Shown: positions 27,539 through 37,562, counted from the first letter of the stretch. The stretch is DNA of 64,000 nucleotides from Scytonema sp. UIC 10036 (GCF_009725235.1 NZ_WJFC01000013.1:1-64000); one strand, 5' to 3'. Numbers and translations are program-made. Notes: generated by a model from the sequence alone, not told the origin.

Positions 27539-29740
27539 TCAGTTCTTTTGAAATACCAGCCCTTGCAACACCATCAGCGATCGCTCCGTCACCATCACAG
27601 ACTGACTGCCTTGGTAAACAAGACTTTCCTCAACAAAGTAAGGTTCTGTCGTATCAATAACAACCTTCCATTCTCTATCCTTTAGCCCTATGGGTAGGGA
27701 AAACTCTATATTTTCCTTTTCTGCATTGAAGAACATAAGAAAGCTGTCATGACAAACATCAGATGTGATTCCTTCACCGTTCAAGAACATACTTATGGCA
27801 CAAACACCGTCTTGCCACTGTTCTTCACTAATTTCACTCCCATCTGGATTCAACCAATCAATGTTACCCTCCTCGGAACCTTGTTTTAACCAATTGTGCT
27901 GCCGAAACACCACATGTTGCCAGCGAAACTGAAGTAACTGGCGCGTAAATTGCAACCATTCTTTTTGTTTTTCAGTTAACTTCCAATCGTACCACGAAAA
28001 TTTTACATTATCTTGATTGTATGCATTGTTATTTCCCAGTTGGGTTCGCCCCATTTCGTCTCCTCCTAACAGCATAGGAACGCCTTGAGACAGCATTAAA
28101 GTCGTCAGAAAATTGCGTTTTTGCCTCTCTCGTAGTTGTAGGACTTCTGGATCGTCCGTTTCTCCTTCAACCCCACAATTCCAAGAATGATTGTTATTGC
28201 TTCCATCTTTATCGCCTTCCCCGTTCGCTTCGTTGTGTTTCTCGTTGTAACTAACTAAATCATTGAGTGTAAACCCATCGTGGCAGGTGATATAGTTAAT
28301 ACTGGCATCAGAAAGTTTTCCTTGATGTTTGTATAAGTCAGGGCTCCCCATAAAGCGATCGCTCAACTCTTGTTTATTTTTCTGTTCGCCACGCCAGAAG
28401 TCCCGCATTGTATCGCGATACTTACTATTCCACTCTGACCATAAAATAGGAAAGTTTCCGATTTGGTCGCCACCCTCTCCTGCATCGCAAGCTTCAGCAG
28501 TCAATTTCACTTGCGAAAGGACGGGATCTTGATGGATGATGTCAAAAAAAGCAGCCCCCCTATCGTATTGGATTTTAGTGATTTTCTCACAAAAGCTTTC
28601 AGATTGGCTTTGGTTGTTATCTTGAGACATGGTTAACTGGATTTGATACTCTGAGAGGAAGCACTCTCGCGCAAGCGTTGGAGCCTCATCAAAGCGAAAA
28701 CCATCTACGTGCATCTCTGTAACCCAATAACGCAAGCTATCTAAAATCATCTTAAGGACTTGAGGATGGCTGACATTCAGAGAATTTCCACAGCCCGTAA
28801 AATCTAAATATTCACTCTTGTTATTTTCGTTCAAGCGGTAGTAAACTGCATTATCAATACCGCGCCAAGATAAAGTCGGTTCTGACGGGTTTCCTTCTCC
28901 CGTGTGATTATAAACCACATCTAAAATGACTTCGATGCCAGCAGCATGAAGGCTTTTCACCATTTCTTTAAACTCAATGACTTGTTGCCCTAAGATTCCA
29001 CTAGCACTGTAACCGGAATAGGGAGCAAAATAACCAAGCGTTCTGTAGCCCCAGTAGTCGCGGAGTCCTTGTTCGGCTAAAAACTGGGGATAAGGAAAAA
29101 TGTGATGAACGGGTAGAAGTTCCACAGCTGTAATGCCGAGGGATTTGAGATGAGCGATCGCAACGGGATGAGCCAGCCCTGCATAAGTTCCTCGTAAGTG
29201 TTCGGGAATATCTGGATGAAGCTTGGTGAAACCCTTGACATGAGTTTCATAAATAATGGTTTCAGACCAAGGAATTTGCAGGAGCCTGTCTCCTTCCCAA
29301 TCAAATGTATCATCAATAACAATTGCCTTGGGAATTAAATGAGCATCATCTAAGCCCAGATAGTACAATGACGGAGATGGATCTTTTGTTGAATCTTTTA
29401 GGGAATAGTTAAAAATTTCTTGTCCGTAGATAACATCACCAGCGATCGCCTTTGCATAAGGATCGAGCAACAGTTTAGCCGGATTAAAGCGGTGTCCTTT
29501 TTCAGGTTCATAAGGTCCCCAGACTCGGAATCCATATTTCTGTCCTGGTTCGACTCCTGGTACGTAGCCTTGCCAGATATGGTTTTGCACCTTAATTAAA
29601 GGCAAACGAGTTTCCTGCTCCTGTTCATTAAACAAACAAAGCTCAACATCTGTGGCATTTTCCGAAAACAAAGCAAAATTTGTCCCTTGACCATCCCAGC
29701 TAGCACCGAGAGGGTAGGGTTTTCCAGTCCAGATTGTCAT
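27539..29740 (-). CDS. glycogen debranching enzyme GlgX (isoamylase type)
   Basis: The 733-residue GH13 enzyme hydrolyses alpha-1,6 branches of glycogen. It starts with the CBM48-like segment PYPLGASWDGQGTNFALFS. The GH13 regions are DVVYNHTGEG (I), DGFRFDEAPTL with the nucleophile D (II), LTAEACDAG with the acid E (III) and CHDGFTLNDL (IV). An upstream in-frame extension of 16 codons exists, but the family start MTIWTGKPYPLG is preferred. It lies downstream of ppsA on the same strand with a hairpin between, so carbon-storage functions cluster here. Confidence 0.93.
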   Translation of the reverse strand: MTIWTGKPYPLGASWDGQGTNFALFSENATDVELCLFNEQEQETRLPLIKVQNHIWQGYVPGVEPGQKYGFRVWGPYEPEKGHRFNPAKLLLDPYAKAIAGDVIYGQEIFNYSLKDSTKDPSPSLYYLGLDDAHLIPKAIVIDDTFDWEGDRLLQIPWSETIIYETHVKGFTKLHPDIPEHLRGTYAGLAHPVAIAHLKSLGITAVELLPVHHIFPYPQFLAEQGLRDYWGYRTLGYFAPYSGYSASGILGQQVIEFKEMVKSLHAAGIEVILDVVYNHTGEGNPSEPTLSWRGIDNAVYYRLNENNKSEYLDFTGCGNSLNVSHPQVLKMILDSLRYWVTEMHVDGFRFDEAPTLARECFLSEYQIQLTMSQDNNQSQSESFCEKITKIQYDRGAAFFDIIHQDPVLSQVKLTAEACDAGEGGDQIGNFPILWSEWNSKYRDTMRDFWRGEQKNKQELSDRFMGSPDLYKHQGKLSDASINYITCHDGFTLNDLVSYNEKHNEANGEGDKDGSNNNHSWNCGVEGETDDPEVLQLRERQKRNFLTTLMLSQGVPMLLGGDEMGRTQLGNNNAYNQDNVKFSWYDWKLTEKQKEWLQFTRQLLQFRWQHVVFRQHNWLKQGSEEGNIDWLNPDGSEISEEQWQDGVCAISMFLNGEGITSDVCHDSFLMFFNAEKENIEFSLPIGLKDREWKVVIDTTEPYFVEESLVYQGSQSVMVTERSLMVLQGLVFQKN

Positions 29741-29802
29741 ACTACTAATAGTATTGATATATGGCAAAGTTAAACTGAAGGATATCATACCCTCAGTTAT
29801 GA

Positions 29803-29828
29803 GTTATTCATCTCGAATGATGAATAAC
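29803..29828 (-). terminator. 10-bp stem-loop downstream of ppsA
   Basis: GTTATTCATC (29803-29812) pairs with GATGAATAAC (29819-29828) around a 6-nt loop. It lies 24 bp beyond the ppsA stop and 62 bp upstream of the glgX start, on the minus-strand transcript. It has no strong U-run. Confidence 0.5.
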
Positions 29829-29851
29829 CTATAATTCGGATCGCACAACAA

Positions 29852-32293
29852 CTAACCTTGTTGTTCAGCAGCAGCAATTTCTAAGAGAGTCTTAAGTACC
29901 GAATCAGGGTTGAGACTGATAGAATCTATACCCTGTTCGACTAGGAAGCGGGCAAATTCTGGATAGTCACTTGGTGCTTGACCGCAAATCCCAATCTTGC
30001 GTCCGTGTTGTTTGACTGTGTAAATTGCCTTTGCGATCGTTCGCTTGACTGCTTCGTCACGTTCATCAAATAAATGCGCCACTAACTCCGAATCCCGATC
30101 CAAGCCCAGCGTCAACTGAGTCAGGTCGTTTGAGCCAATAGAAAATCCATCAAAGACTTCACTAAACTCATCTGCTAGTTGTACGTTACTAGGCAATTCA
30201 CACATCACGTAGACTTGTAATCCGTTTTCTCCTTGCACCAAACCATTTTTTGCCATTTCTGCAATGACACGGCGACCTTCTTGAGGAGTACGGCAGAAAG
30301 GAACCATCAAAATGACGTTGGTTAAGCCCATTTCATCGCGGACTCGCTTCATCGCCAGACATTCCAGGGCAAAGCCTTCGCGGTAACGCTCATCATAGTA
30401 GCGAGAAGCACCACGCCAACCAATCATCGGGTTTTCTTCTTTTGGTTCAAATTGTTTGCCACCTAACAGATTAGCGTACTCGTTACTCTTGAAATCACTG
30501 AGACGGACAATCGCGGGTTTGGGATAAAAAGCTGCTGCAATAGTTGCTATTCCCTGTGCCAGTTTATCAATGAAGAATTGGGTTTTGTCTTCATATTGAG
30601 TTGTTAGCTCAGCGATTTTGTATTTGGCAAGTTCATCTTCTAATTCATGAAAATGGATCAATGCTAACGGATGTGCTTTAATATGGTTGGCAATAATAAA
30701 CTCCATGCGCGCTAACCCGACTCCATCATTAGGTATAGCAGTTAAGCCAAATGCCTCTTCAGGATTGCCCACATTCATCATGATTTTAGTGCGGGTATGG
30801 GGTAAAGTTTTCAAGGGGATTTTTTGCACTTCATAGCGCAACAAACCTTGGTAAACTCTTCCAGTTTCACCTTCAGCACAAGAAACGGTAATTTCTTGCC
30901 CAGTTTTGAGGACAGTCGTGGCATTTCCACAACCCACAATTGCTGGAATTCCCATTTCTCTGGCAATAATTGCAGCGTGACACGTGCGTCCACCAGAGTT
31001 GGTGACAATTGCACTTGCTTTCTTCATAATTGGTTCCCAATCTGGATCTGTACGGTTGGTCACCAAGACTTCTCCAAGCTGAAACTCGTTGATGTGATGC
31101 ACATCTAGAATGACTCTGGCTTTACCTTGCCCAATCATCTCACCTACACTCCGCCCCGCAATCAGCACTTCACCTTTTTCTTGAAGGCGATAGCTGTGCA
31201 AAATATTTTTTTCTTTCTGGGATTGCACTGTTTCTGGACGTGCTTGCACGATAAACAATTCACTGGTGATGCCATCTTTTGCCCATTCAATATCCATTGG
31301 TGTGTAAACACCACGCACTTGTGAGTAGTGTTCTTCAATGAGGCAAGCCCAGTATGCTAGTTGTAAAATTTCGTTATCTTGGAGGGCAAATGAAGAGCGA
31401 TCGCTGGCTGCTACCGGAATATTTTTAGTTAATTTTGAGCCACCCAAGTCATAAACCATTTTGATTTCTTTTGTGCCCAAGCGCTTGTCCAGAATCGGTC
31501 GATACCCTTGTATGAGAGTGGGTTTAAAGACTAAGTATTCGTCGGGATTGACAGCCCCTTGGACAACGTTTTCACCTAATCCGTAAGCCGCAGTCATCAG
31601 TACAGCATCTTTAAAACCTGTTTCCGTATCGATAGAGAACATCACCCCAGATGCTGCCAAGTCAGAACGCACCATTTTTTGCACACCGACCGAAAGAGCA
31701 ATGTTGAAGTGGTCGAAGCCCTTGATTTGACGATAAGAAATAGCACGGTCTGTAAAAATTGATGCAAAGCATTTGTGACAGGCGTCAAGAACAGCTTGCA
31801 GTCCATGGACATTAAGATAAGTTTCTTGCTGTCCGGCAAAGCTAGCATCTGGTAAATCTTCAGCAGTAGCACTGGAGCGAACTGCGACATCAGTGTCAGT
31901 CCCGTACTGTTGACAGAGATTCTCGTAAGCTTGGGCGATCGCCTGTTCTAATTCTTGAGGAAACGGGGTTCTTAGCATTAAGGATCTTGCCTGTTTACCT
32001 CGTTCGTGCAGATTATTCACATCCTCAACATCTAAAGAAGCAAAAATCTGTCTGAGTTGCGCTTCTAGACCCGCAGCTTCAATAAAGTAGCGATATGCGT
32101 AAGCGGTTGTAGCAAATCCTGTCGGAACTTTCACGCCTTTAGGTCTTAGTTGTTGTATCATTTCTCCCAAAGAAGCGTTTTTACCTCCTACCAGAGAAAT
32201 ATCTGCAATTCCTACTTTTTCCAAAGGCAGTACGAGAGCTTGGTCTAGTTTACCAAAGCGTTCGGTGTTTCGATTGACCACTGTGTCTTGCAT
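29852..32293 (-). CDS. phosphoenolpyruvate synthase
   Basis: The 813-residue protein converts pyruvate, ATP and water to PEP, AMP and phosphate. It has the N-terminal ATP-grasp-like domain (GGKNASLGEM, RSSATAEDLPDASFAGQQ). The phosphohistidine H439 lies in GGRTCHAAIIAREMGIP. The C-terminal PEP-binding barrel has ARMEFII, SIGSNDLTQLTLG and ICGQAPSD. Its length fits PpsA rather than pyruvate phosphate dikinase. The next gene on the strand is glgX. Confidence 0.95.
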   Translation of the reverse strand: MQDTVVNRNTERFGKLDQALVLPLEKVGIADISLVGGKNASLGEMIQQLRPKGVKVPTGFATTAYAYRYFIEAAGLEAQLRQIFASLDVEDVNNLHERGKQARSLMLRTPFPQELEQAIAQAYENLCQQYGTDTDVAVRSSATAEDLPDASFAGQQETYLNVHGLQAVLDACHKCFASIFTDRAISYRQIKGFDHFNIALSVGVQKMVRSDLAASGVMFSIDTETGFKDAVLMTAAYGLGENVVQGAVNPDEYLVFKPTLIQGYRPILDKRLGTKEIKMVYDLGGSKLTKNIPVAASDRSSFALQDNEILQLAYWACLIEEHYSQVRGVYTPMDIEWAKDGITSELFIVQARPETVQSQKEKNILHSYRLQEKGEVLIAGRSVGEMIGQGKARVILDVHHINEFQLGEVLVTNRTDPDWEPIMKKASAIVTNSGGRTCHAAIIAREMGIPAIVGCGNATTVLKTGQEITVSCAEGETGRVYQGLLRYEVQKIPLKTLPHTRTKIMMNVGNPEEAFGLTAIPNDGVGLARMEFIIANHIKAHPLALIHFHELEDELAKYKIAELTTQYEDKTQFFIDKLAQGIATIAAAFYPKPAIVRLSDFKSNEYANLLGGKQFEPKEENPMIGWRGASRYYDERYREGFALECLAMKRVRDEMGLTNVILMVPFCRTPQEGRRVIAEMAKNGLVQGENGLQVYVMCELPSNVQLADEFSEVFDGFSIGSNDLTQLTLGLDRDSELVAHLFDERDEAVKRTIAKAIYTVKQHGRKIGICGQAPSDYPEFARFLVEQGIDSISLNPDSVLKTLLEIAAAEQQG

Positions 32294-32769
32294 AGTAAGC
32301 TACCTTAATGAAGTGGGACAATTTACAACCTGTTTGCACTCAATGAGCTTGTGTTTATTTGACACCTTATTATTCAGGCTTTAGCTCTACCTTAAACTTA
32401 TGGAAAGACTTTGAGGAAATTGTGAAGATGACAGTTGTTAAGGATAGTTAACACTCATCAGCCTCTCTTCCTAGAAACTAGTACATGAAGGCAGAAGTAC
32501 GCTCGCTACTAGGGTAGAAGGCGCAAAAGTCTTGAACGTAAGCTTTTTGTTTGTTATTAATGGTTGCCTTATTTATGCTGTGCTGTACTAGCGCATTTTC
32601 AAGAATTTACAATAAAGTAACATACAGAAATAAGAAAAGGACGTAATAGCATTTACTACGCCCTAGGAAATCACACAACTGTAAAAACATGAAAAACCCG
32701 TAGGATGGTAATTACAGGCATTATTATTTATGAGAAATATTGCTTGAGATACAGCGCTTTGCATCTGAA
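32294..32769. other. upstream region of ppsA, no gene seen
   Basis: About 475 bp contain short open frames without family features or Shine-Dalgarno sites. The stretch should hold the ppsA promoter on the minus strand. No operator or riboswitch is recognisable. Confidence 0.4.
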
Positions 32770-32847
32770 TGAGGTACACCCCCCTTTCATCCCCCCTTTC
32801 ATCCCCCCTTGCTAAGGGGGGACAGAGGGGGGTAATTTTTGTACCTC
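32770..32847. repeat. palindromic dispersed repeat, copy 2
   Basis: This is the second copy of the element at 4-69, with the same 9-bp inverted ends TGAGGTACA/TGTACCTCA and an extra CCCTTTCATCCC unit. Similarity continues to 32868 outside the right end. Confidence 0.8.
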
Positions 32848-32994
32848 ACCAAGTTGAAATCTGCTGTATGAAACAAAATTGGTTACAAGAAGTTTATATA
32901 ATAAACCTATAAATTTGCAGCACTTGCACATTTAGGTCAAAAAGTACCGAGTACGGAAATCTCTTACATTCAACACTTAAGTTTTGTCAGCATA

Positions 32995-33068
32995 GTAGGT
33001 TGAGCAAACTCTTGGAGAAACTCAACAAATATCGTAAATGTTGGGTTTCGTTCCTCAACCCAACCTAC
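32995..33068. repeat. GTAGGTTG...CCAACCTAC palindromic repeat, copy 2
   Basis: The outer ends GTAGGTTG and CAACCTAC are inverted, and the inner part contains TGTTGGGTTTCGTTCCTCAA, matching the inverted core of the element at 694-812. It lies just beyond the 3' end of the minus-strand gene at 33118. Confidence 0.65.
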
Positions 33069-33117
33069 CAACCTATGTGTTTTCGTATTTTTAAGCTTAA
33101 CCGACAAGCTTTTGAAT

Positions 33118-33738
33118 CTAATTATTTAGTTTATCGATCTGTTGCTGTAGCTTTTGCACAAAGTCAGATGATGAGTTGGGCAGTAATTGTACAATACTTT
33201 GACCAAGGAATTGCACTGAATCTCTTTCAACTAAACAGAGTAAGTCTCGTTGTTGCCAATATCCAATTTCATCAAAAACATTATCTAAAATTCCTAGACA
33301 TTGAGATCGCTCTAACATTTCAACAACTAAAGTATGAGCCAGAACAAAATTAGCGATCCCTCCATATTCTGGTAGAGATGCAAATTGTGTTTTGCAATGT
33401 CCTGTTGCCATCCAGTTTTTATAATGAGAATAGTATCCTAGAAAAATAACTAAACCTTCGCATCCTGGTCTAGGAAGTGTCTCAAATCCAATTATATGAG
33501 TAGGGGATATAGATTCACCTGTAGCAAAATTATGGTGAATGGCTTGAAGAGTAAGGAGTGAAGATTTTCCATTTTCAGAACTGAAAACACAGTCTTTTCC
33601 TTCTAGCTCAATGACATTATCATCTACCCATGTAAAGGGAAGCAGTTGTGCATGGTGATGTAATGAATCTAAAATAGAGCGGATTTCATTAATAGGTCGA
33701 TTACCTGCGTTAAATTGGTAGTGAATACTGTATCCCAT
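33118..33738 (-). CDS. hypothetical protein
   Basis: I do not recognise this 206-residue protein. It is soluble, with no signal or membrane segment, and contains an N-terminal MGYSIHYQFNAGN and a central GFETLPRPGCEGLVIFLGYY. The ATG at 33738 is preferred over an in-frame TTG nine codons upstream. It reads like a small conserved cyanobacterial family. It follows ubiD on the same strand after two hairpins, so it is probably transcribed separately. Confidence 0.65.
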   Translation of the reverse strand: MGYSIHYQFNAGNRPINEIRSILDSLHHHAQLLPFTWVDDNVIELEGKDCVFSSENGKSSLLTLQAIHHNFATGESISPTHIIGFETLPRPGCEGLVIFLGYYSHYKNWMATGHCKTQFASLPEYGGIANFVLAHTLVVEMLERSQCLGILDNVFDEIGYWQQRDLLCLVERDSVQFLGQSIVQLLPNSSSDFVQKLQQQIDKLNN

Positions 33739-33790
33739 AACTTCAATCCAACCACAATACAGCAAACTGCGCCTAGCAAATACTTACTAC

Positions 33791-33836
33791 ACGAGGCTCT
33801 GCCTCGTAGACTGCATTCCCAGCCTCAGGCTGGGAA
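33791..33836 (-). terminator. tandem hairpins downstream of ubiD
   Basis: Two perfect hairpins lie side by side: ACGAGGC-TCT-GCCTCGT (33791-33807) and TTCCCAGCC-TCA-GGCTGGGAA (33816-33836). They follow the ubiD stop by 26 bp on the minus strand. The second resembles the hairpin at 50216-50244, so this is also a dispersed repeat that may serve as a terminator. Confidence 0.55.
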
Positions 33837-33861
33837 GGAGAGAATTACCAGTCACTGATTA

Positions 33862-35367
33862 CTAAATATCATAGCCGAATAAATTTGGATCGACTTCGCC
33901 TAACTGTAGATCGGCTAAACCATACTCAGCCCATCGCCTATCGACCATTGCTGCGGTTTCTGGATCTGATTCGAGGGAATCACCCCACTCATGTTCCGTT
34001 TCTGGAGGAATTTTTGTGGTTGCATCAATTCCCATCCTTCCACCCAAACCAATTTTCTCACTGGCAAAATCCAATGTATCAAAAGGCGTGTTAGGCAAAA
34101 TAAAGACATCTCGCCCGGGATCGACTTTGGAACTAATTGCCCATACTACTTGACGCGGATCTCTAATATTGATTGTCTTATCTACTACAATCACAAACTT
34201 GGTATATGTAAACTGTGGTAAAGCACTCCAAAATGCCAAAGCTGCACGTCTTGCTTGTCCCGGATATGCTTTATCAATGGATATAATTGCTGCTTTGTAA
34301 CTCAATGCTTCCATGGGTAGGAAGAAGTCCACAATTTCTGAGACTTGCTGCCGCAAAATGGGTGTATAAATGCGATTGAGAGCGATCGCCATCATAGCTT
34401 CTTCTTTTGGTGGACGTCCGCTAAATGTGGTTAAGTAAACTGGTTCAATGCGGTGAGTTATGCAGTGGAAGCGAATCAGTGGTGAATCTTCCACGCCCCC
34501 GTAATAACCCATGTGATCCCCAAAGGGACCGTCTGGCAAAACTTCCCCTGGTGTAATTGTCCCTTCCAAAACAAATTCTGAATCGGCGGGGACTTCCAAA
34601 TCTACTGTCTTACACTTTGCCAACTGCACGCCGGAACCACCATAAAGCCCCGCAAACAACCATTCTGATAAATCCACGGGTATTGGTGTCGCAGCTGCCA
34701 TAATAATTAGGGGGTCTACACCTAATGCGATCGCAATTTCTAATTTTTTCCCACGTTCTGCTGCCTTGCGTAAATGCCTTGCTCCGCCTCGCACTGACAA
34801 CCAGTGAACGGTCATCGTATTTTTAGATTGTAGCTGCAAGCGATACACACCGACATTCGGTGTTCCGGTTTCACAATCTCTTGTTATCACAAGTCCCAGA
34901 GTAATAATTTTACCTGCATCTCCGGGATAAGGGCGTATCAAAGGTAACTTATTTAAATCTAACTCATCCCCTTGAATAACTACTTGCTGACAGGCAGGGA
35001 AAAAGTCGCGTCCTGGTTTTGCTTTCAACACATCAAACAGAACCTTGCCAAACTCCACAGCTTGAGCAATCTTTTTAGGTGGTTTGGGTTGCTGTAGCAT
35101 TGCCAATTTCTTCCCCAGTGCCTCCAACTCCAGAGGATGCTGCATATTCATTGCCCAGCATATCCGTTCCACTGTTCCCAACAAGTTGACTGCTACAGGG
35201 AACGAAGCTCCTTTAACGTTTTCAAACAGAAGCCCCGGTCCCCCTTTTTGCAGCATTCGGTTAGCAATTTCGGCTATTTCCAAGTCTGGATCGACTGGGG
35301 CTGAAATTCGCTTTAATTGCCCTTTTTCTTCCAAAAGTTTGATGAATCCCCGTAAGTCTCGTGCCAT
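33862..35367 (-). CDS. UbiD family decarboxylase
   Basis: The 501-residue protein is a full-length prenylated-FMN decarboxylase related to 4-hydroxy-3-polyprenylbenzoate decarboxylase. It shows MARDLRGFIKLLEEKGQLKRI at the start (first 20 residues typical of UbiD), the central GPFGDHMGYYGG and the C-terminal GIDATTKIPPE. In cyanobacteria it is a candidate for the plastoquinone ring decarboxylation. A UbiX partner for prFMN is not in the window. Confidence 0.92.
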   Translation of the reverse strand: MARDLRGFIKLLEEKGQLKRISAPVDPDLEIAEIANRMLQKGGPGLLFENVKGASFPVAVNLLGTVERICWAMNMQHPLELEALGKKLAMLQQPKPPKKIAQAVEFGKVLFDVLKAKPGRDFFPACQQVVIQGDELDLNKLPLIRPYPGDAGKIITLGLVITRDCETGTPNVGVYRLQLQSKNTMTVHWLSVRGGARHLRKAAERGKKLEIAIALGVDPLIIMAAATPIPVDLSEWLFAGLYGGSGVQLAKCKTVDLEVPADSEFVLEGTITPGEVLPDGPFGDHMGYYGGVEDSPLIRFHCITHRIEPVYLTTFSGRPPKEEAMMAIALNRIYTPILRQQVSEIVDFFLPMEALSYKAAIISIDKAYPGQARRAALAFWSALPQFTYTKFVIVVDKTINIRDPRQVVWAISSKVDPGRDVFILPNTPFDTLDFASEKIGLGGRMGIDATTKIPPETEHEWGDSLESDPETAAMVDRRWAEYGLADLQLGEVDPNLFGYDI

Positions 35368-35575
35368 TGTTTAAGAAGTATGAAGCGTTTCTTATATTAT
35401 CAGCCCTCCTTCCCTTGTTCGTCGTAGGTTGCCCCCATGAGAGCAAAAGCTCCTGATATCTTAACTAAAAATTAATTTTTTCTTTAACATTTCTTTACTA
35501 GAAACCTAAAAAATTTCATGTATCTTAGGTAAGAATATGCATATTTTTTACCAGTAGGCACTTCCAGAATTGAGT

Positions 35576-36262
35576 ATGACCGGAATATACGATACTTTCC
35601 TGGCAGGAGGTATGGTCATGTGGCCTCTTCTGTTTTTATCTATCGTGACTTTAGCTTGTGCGCTGGAAAGGACGTGGTTTTGGTGTAAGTTGACGCTTCG
35701 GGAGCGTCGATTGGTAATGGAAGTGCTGGCAGCAGCCGAGATAAGCTTAGAAGAAGCAGAAGCGATCGCACGAAAAGCAAAGGATTTACCAATTGCTCGC
35801 TTTTTAGTGGAGCCATTAAAACTGAGGAATCCGACACCCGAAACTTTTCACTTAGCGATAAAAGCCGCTTGCGATAAAGAATGCTCGGAAATGCGTAGAG
35901 GTAATCGGCTGCTAGAAAGTACCATCGCGATCGCGCCTCTACTAGGTATTTTAGGTACGGCAAGTGGTCTGATGGCTGCTTTTGGATACATCAAGACAGG
36001 AAAAAATACAAATGATTTCTCTGCTGTAACAGCTGGTATAGCAGAGGCACTTATAACCTCTACAACTGGAATTGCCCTAGCAATCGTTGCTTTTGTAATT
36101 TTCCGAATTTTTGTAATTTTGCAATTGCAGCAAATAGACTTTTTTTCTAAAGTGGGTCATGAATTAGAACTCATTTACTTACAACGTTGGAACAATGTCC
36201 AGTTAACAATTCACAACGAACAGTTAACAGTGAATAGCGATCGCTCAGTAGATGATAACTGA
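35576..36262 (+). CDS. MotA/TolQ/ExbB proton-channel family protein
   Basis: The 228-residue inner-membrane protein has segments at about 10-30, 115-135 and 150-180. The conserved TolQ/ExbB core is APLLGILGTASGLMAAF, followed by GIAEALITSTTGIALAIVAFV. Such proteins harvest proton motive force for outer-membrane transport with an ExbD/TolR partner, which is not adjacent. ATG 35576 is preferred over a TTG two codons earlier. It lies directly upstream of the pst operon, where outer-membrane uptake would fit, but the link is inferred. Confidence 0.88.
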   Translation: MTGIYDTFLAGGMVMWPLLFLSIVTLACALERTWFWCKLTLRERRLVMEVLAAAEISLEEAEAIARKAKDLPIARFLVEPLKLRNPTPETFHLAIKAACDKECSEMRRGNRLLESTIAIAPLLGILGTASGLMAAFGYIKTGKNTNDFSAVTAGIAEALITSTTGIALAIVAFVIFRIFVILQLQQIDFFSKVGHELELIYLQRWNNVQLTIHNEQLTVNSDRSVDDN

Positions 36263-36263
36263 A

Positions 36264-36305
36264 TGGTCATTCGTCAATTGTCATTGGTTATTGGTCATTG
36301 GTCAA
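36264..36305. repeat. short heptanucleotide STRR (TGGTCAT)
   Basis: Repeated TGGTCAT, TTGTCAT and TGGTTAT heptamers follow the stop codon of the ExbB-like gene. They match the units at 10361-10447. Confidence 0.6.
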
Positions 36306-36338
36306 GGGCTGCTGATTTTAAACAGAAATTTAAAAATA

Positions 36339-36379
36339 TTTAATTTATAGTTAAAAATTTCTTATACTTTTCTTAACCA
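36339..36379 (+). promoter_or_regulatory. Pho box upstream of pstS
   Basis: Four 8-bp units start exactly every 11 bp: TTTAATTT (36339), GTTAAAAA (36350), CTTATACT (36361) and CTTAACCA (36372). The cyanobacterial PhoB/SphR box is tandem PyTTAAPyPy units with 3-bp spacers. The first and last units fit well and the middle two partly. It lies 62 bp upstream of the pstS ATG, so phosphate starvation should activate this operon. Confidence 0.75.
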
Positions 36380-36441
36380 TTATCATTGTAGCTTATTTGC
36401 TGTGTTGTCCAAAAACAAATAATCATTAATAACCTGGCAAT

Positions 36442-37482
36442 ATGAAATTATCGGCTACCGTTATGAATCGTGTAGTTGCTGCTTCAGCTGTCACGGCTGT
36501 TGTTGCTGTCGGCTCTTCTTTTACAGCAACTGCCCAAGCACAAACTATCAATGGTGCAGGCGCAACTTTTCCGGCTCCTTTATACGAACGTTATGCTCGT
36601 GAAATTAAGAAAAAGTATCCAAAGCTAAGTGTTAACTATCAAGGTGTTGGTAGTGGTGCGGGTATTCGTCAATTCATTGCTGGAACTGTTGACTTTGGTG
36701 CTAGTGATGCGGCAATGACAGACGCAGAGATAGGTAAGGTCAGCAGAGGAGCTATCCTAGTACCTACTGCAGGTGGTGCTGTTGCAGTTGTTTACAATCT
36801 TCCTGGTGTCAACAATCTAAAATTGTCCCGCAAGACTTTACCAAGTATTTTCTCCGGTCAAATCACTAACTGGAATGACCCTCAAATTAAAGCGGATAAT
36901 CCTGGTGTAACTCTTCCAAATCAGCCAATCAGACCTGTTGTTCGTGCTGATAGTAGCGGTACTACCTTTATCTTCACCAATCATTTAAGTACAATCAGTC
37001 CTTATTTTAAGGGCAGAGTGAGTGCTGGAACTGCTCCAAAATGGACAATCAGCAATGTTCTTAAAGGCAAAGGAAACCCAGGTGTTGCTAACCTCGTTTC
37101 ACGCACTCCAGGAGCCATTGGTTATGTTGAGTACGCTTTTGCTACAGCAAACAAACTGAACTCAGCACAAGTACAGAATAAAGCAGGACAATATGTAGCT
37201 CCTTCTTTAGAGTCAGCAAACCAAGCTTTGTCAACTGTCAGTTTCCCTGACAACTACCGAGTTTTTGTTGGAGATCCTGCACAAGGTTACCCCATTGTCG
37301 GTCTCACCTGGCTGTTGGTTTATAGAAACTACCCGGACGCCACCAAAGGATCTGCTGTAAAAAACTTTGTGAATTGGGCATTAACTGACGGTCAACAAAT
37401 CAATGACGACCTCAACTATACCCGAATTCCAGCGTCTACAGCACAAAAGGTAATACAAACAGTAAACAGTGCTATTAAATAG
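36442..37482 (+). CDS. periplasmic phosphate-binding protein PstS
   Basis: The 346-residue protein has a Sec signal peptide ending at about residue 34 (TATAQAQ). The phosphate pocket motifs follow: NGAGATFPAPLY (37-48), GSGAGI (70-75), FGASD (85-89) and RADSSGTT (168-175). It delivers phosphate to PstCAB. There is no lipobox cysteine, so it is a soluble periplasmic form. It heads the intact operon and has a Pho box upstream. Confidence 0.95.
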   Translation: MKLSATVMNRVVAASAVTAVVAVGSSFTATAQAQTINGAGATFPAPLYERYAREIKKKYPKLSVNYQGVGSGAGIRQFIAGTVDFGASDAAMTDAEIGKVSRGAILVPTAGGAVAVVYNLPGVNNLKLSRKTLPSIFSGQITNWNDPQIKADNPGVTLPNQPIRPVVRADSSGTTFIFTNHLSTISPYFKGRVSAGTAPKWTISNVLKGKGNPGVANLVSRTPGAIGYVEYAFATANKLNSAQVQNKAGQYVAPSLESANQALSTVSFPDNYRVFVGDPAQGYPIVGLTWLLVYRNYPDATKGSAVKNFVNWALTDGQQINDDLNYTRIPASTAQKVIQTVNSAIK

Positions 37483-37483
37483 T

Positions 37484-37562
37484 GTTAGTTGTTAGTTGTT
37501 AGTTGTTAGTTGTTAGTTGCTTGAACTACTAACTACTAACTACTAACCACTAACAACCAACA
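37484..37562. repeat. inverted STRR pair between pstS and pstC
   Basis: About five TTAGTTG heptamers (from 37485) are followed by a spacer and by CTACTAA/CCACTAA heptamers reading the opposite way. The transcript could fold into a long slippery hairpin right after the pstS stop. Such a structure could protect the pstS mRNA or reduce read-through into pstCAB. Confidence 0.75.
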
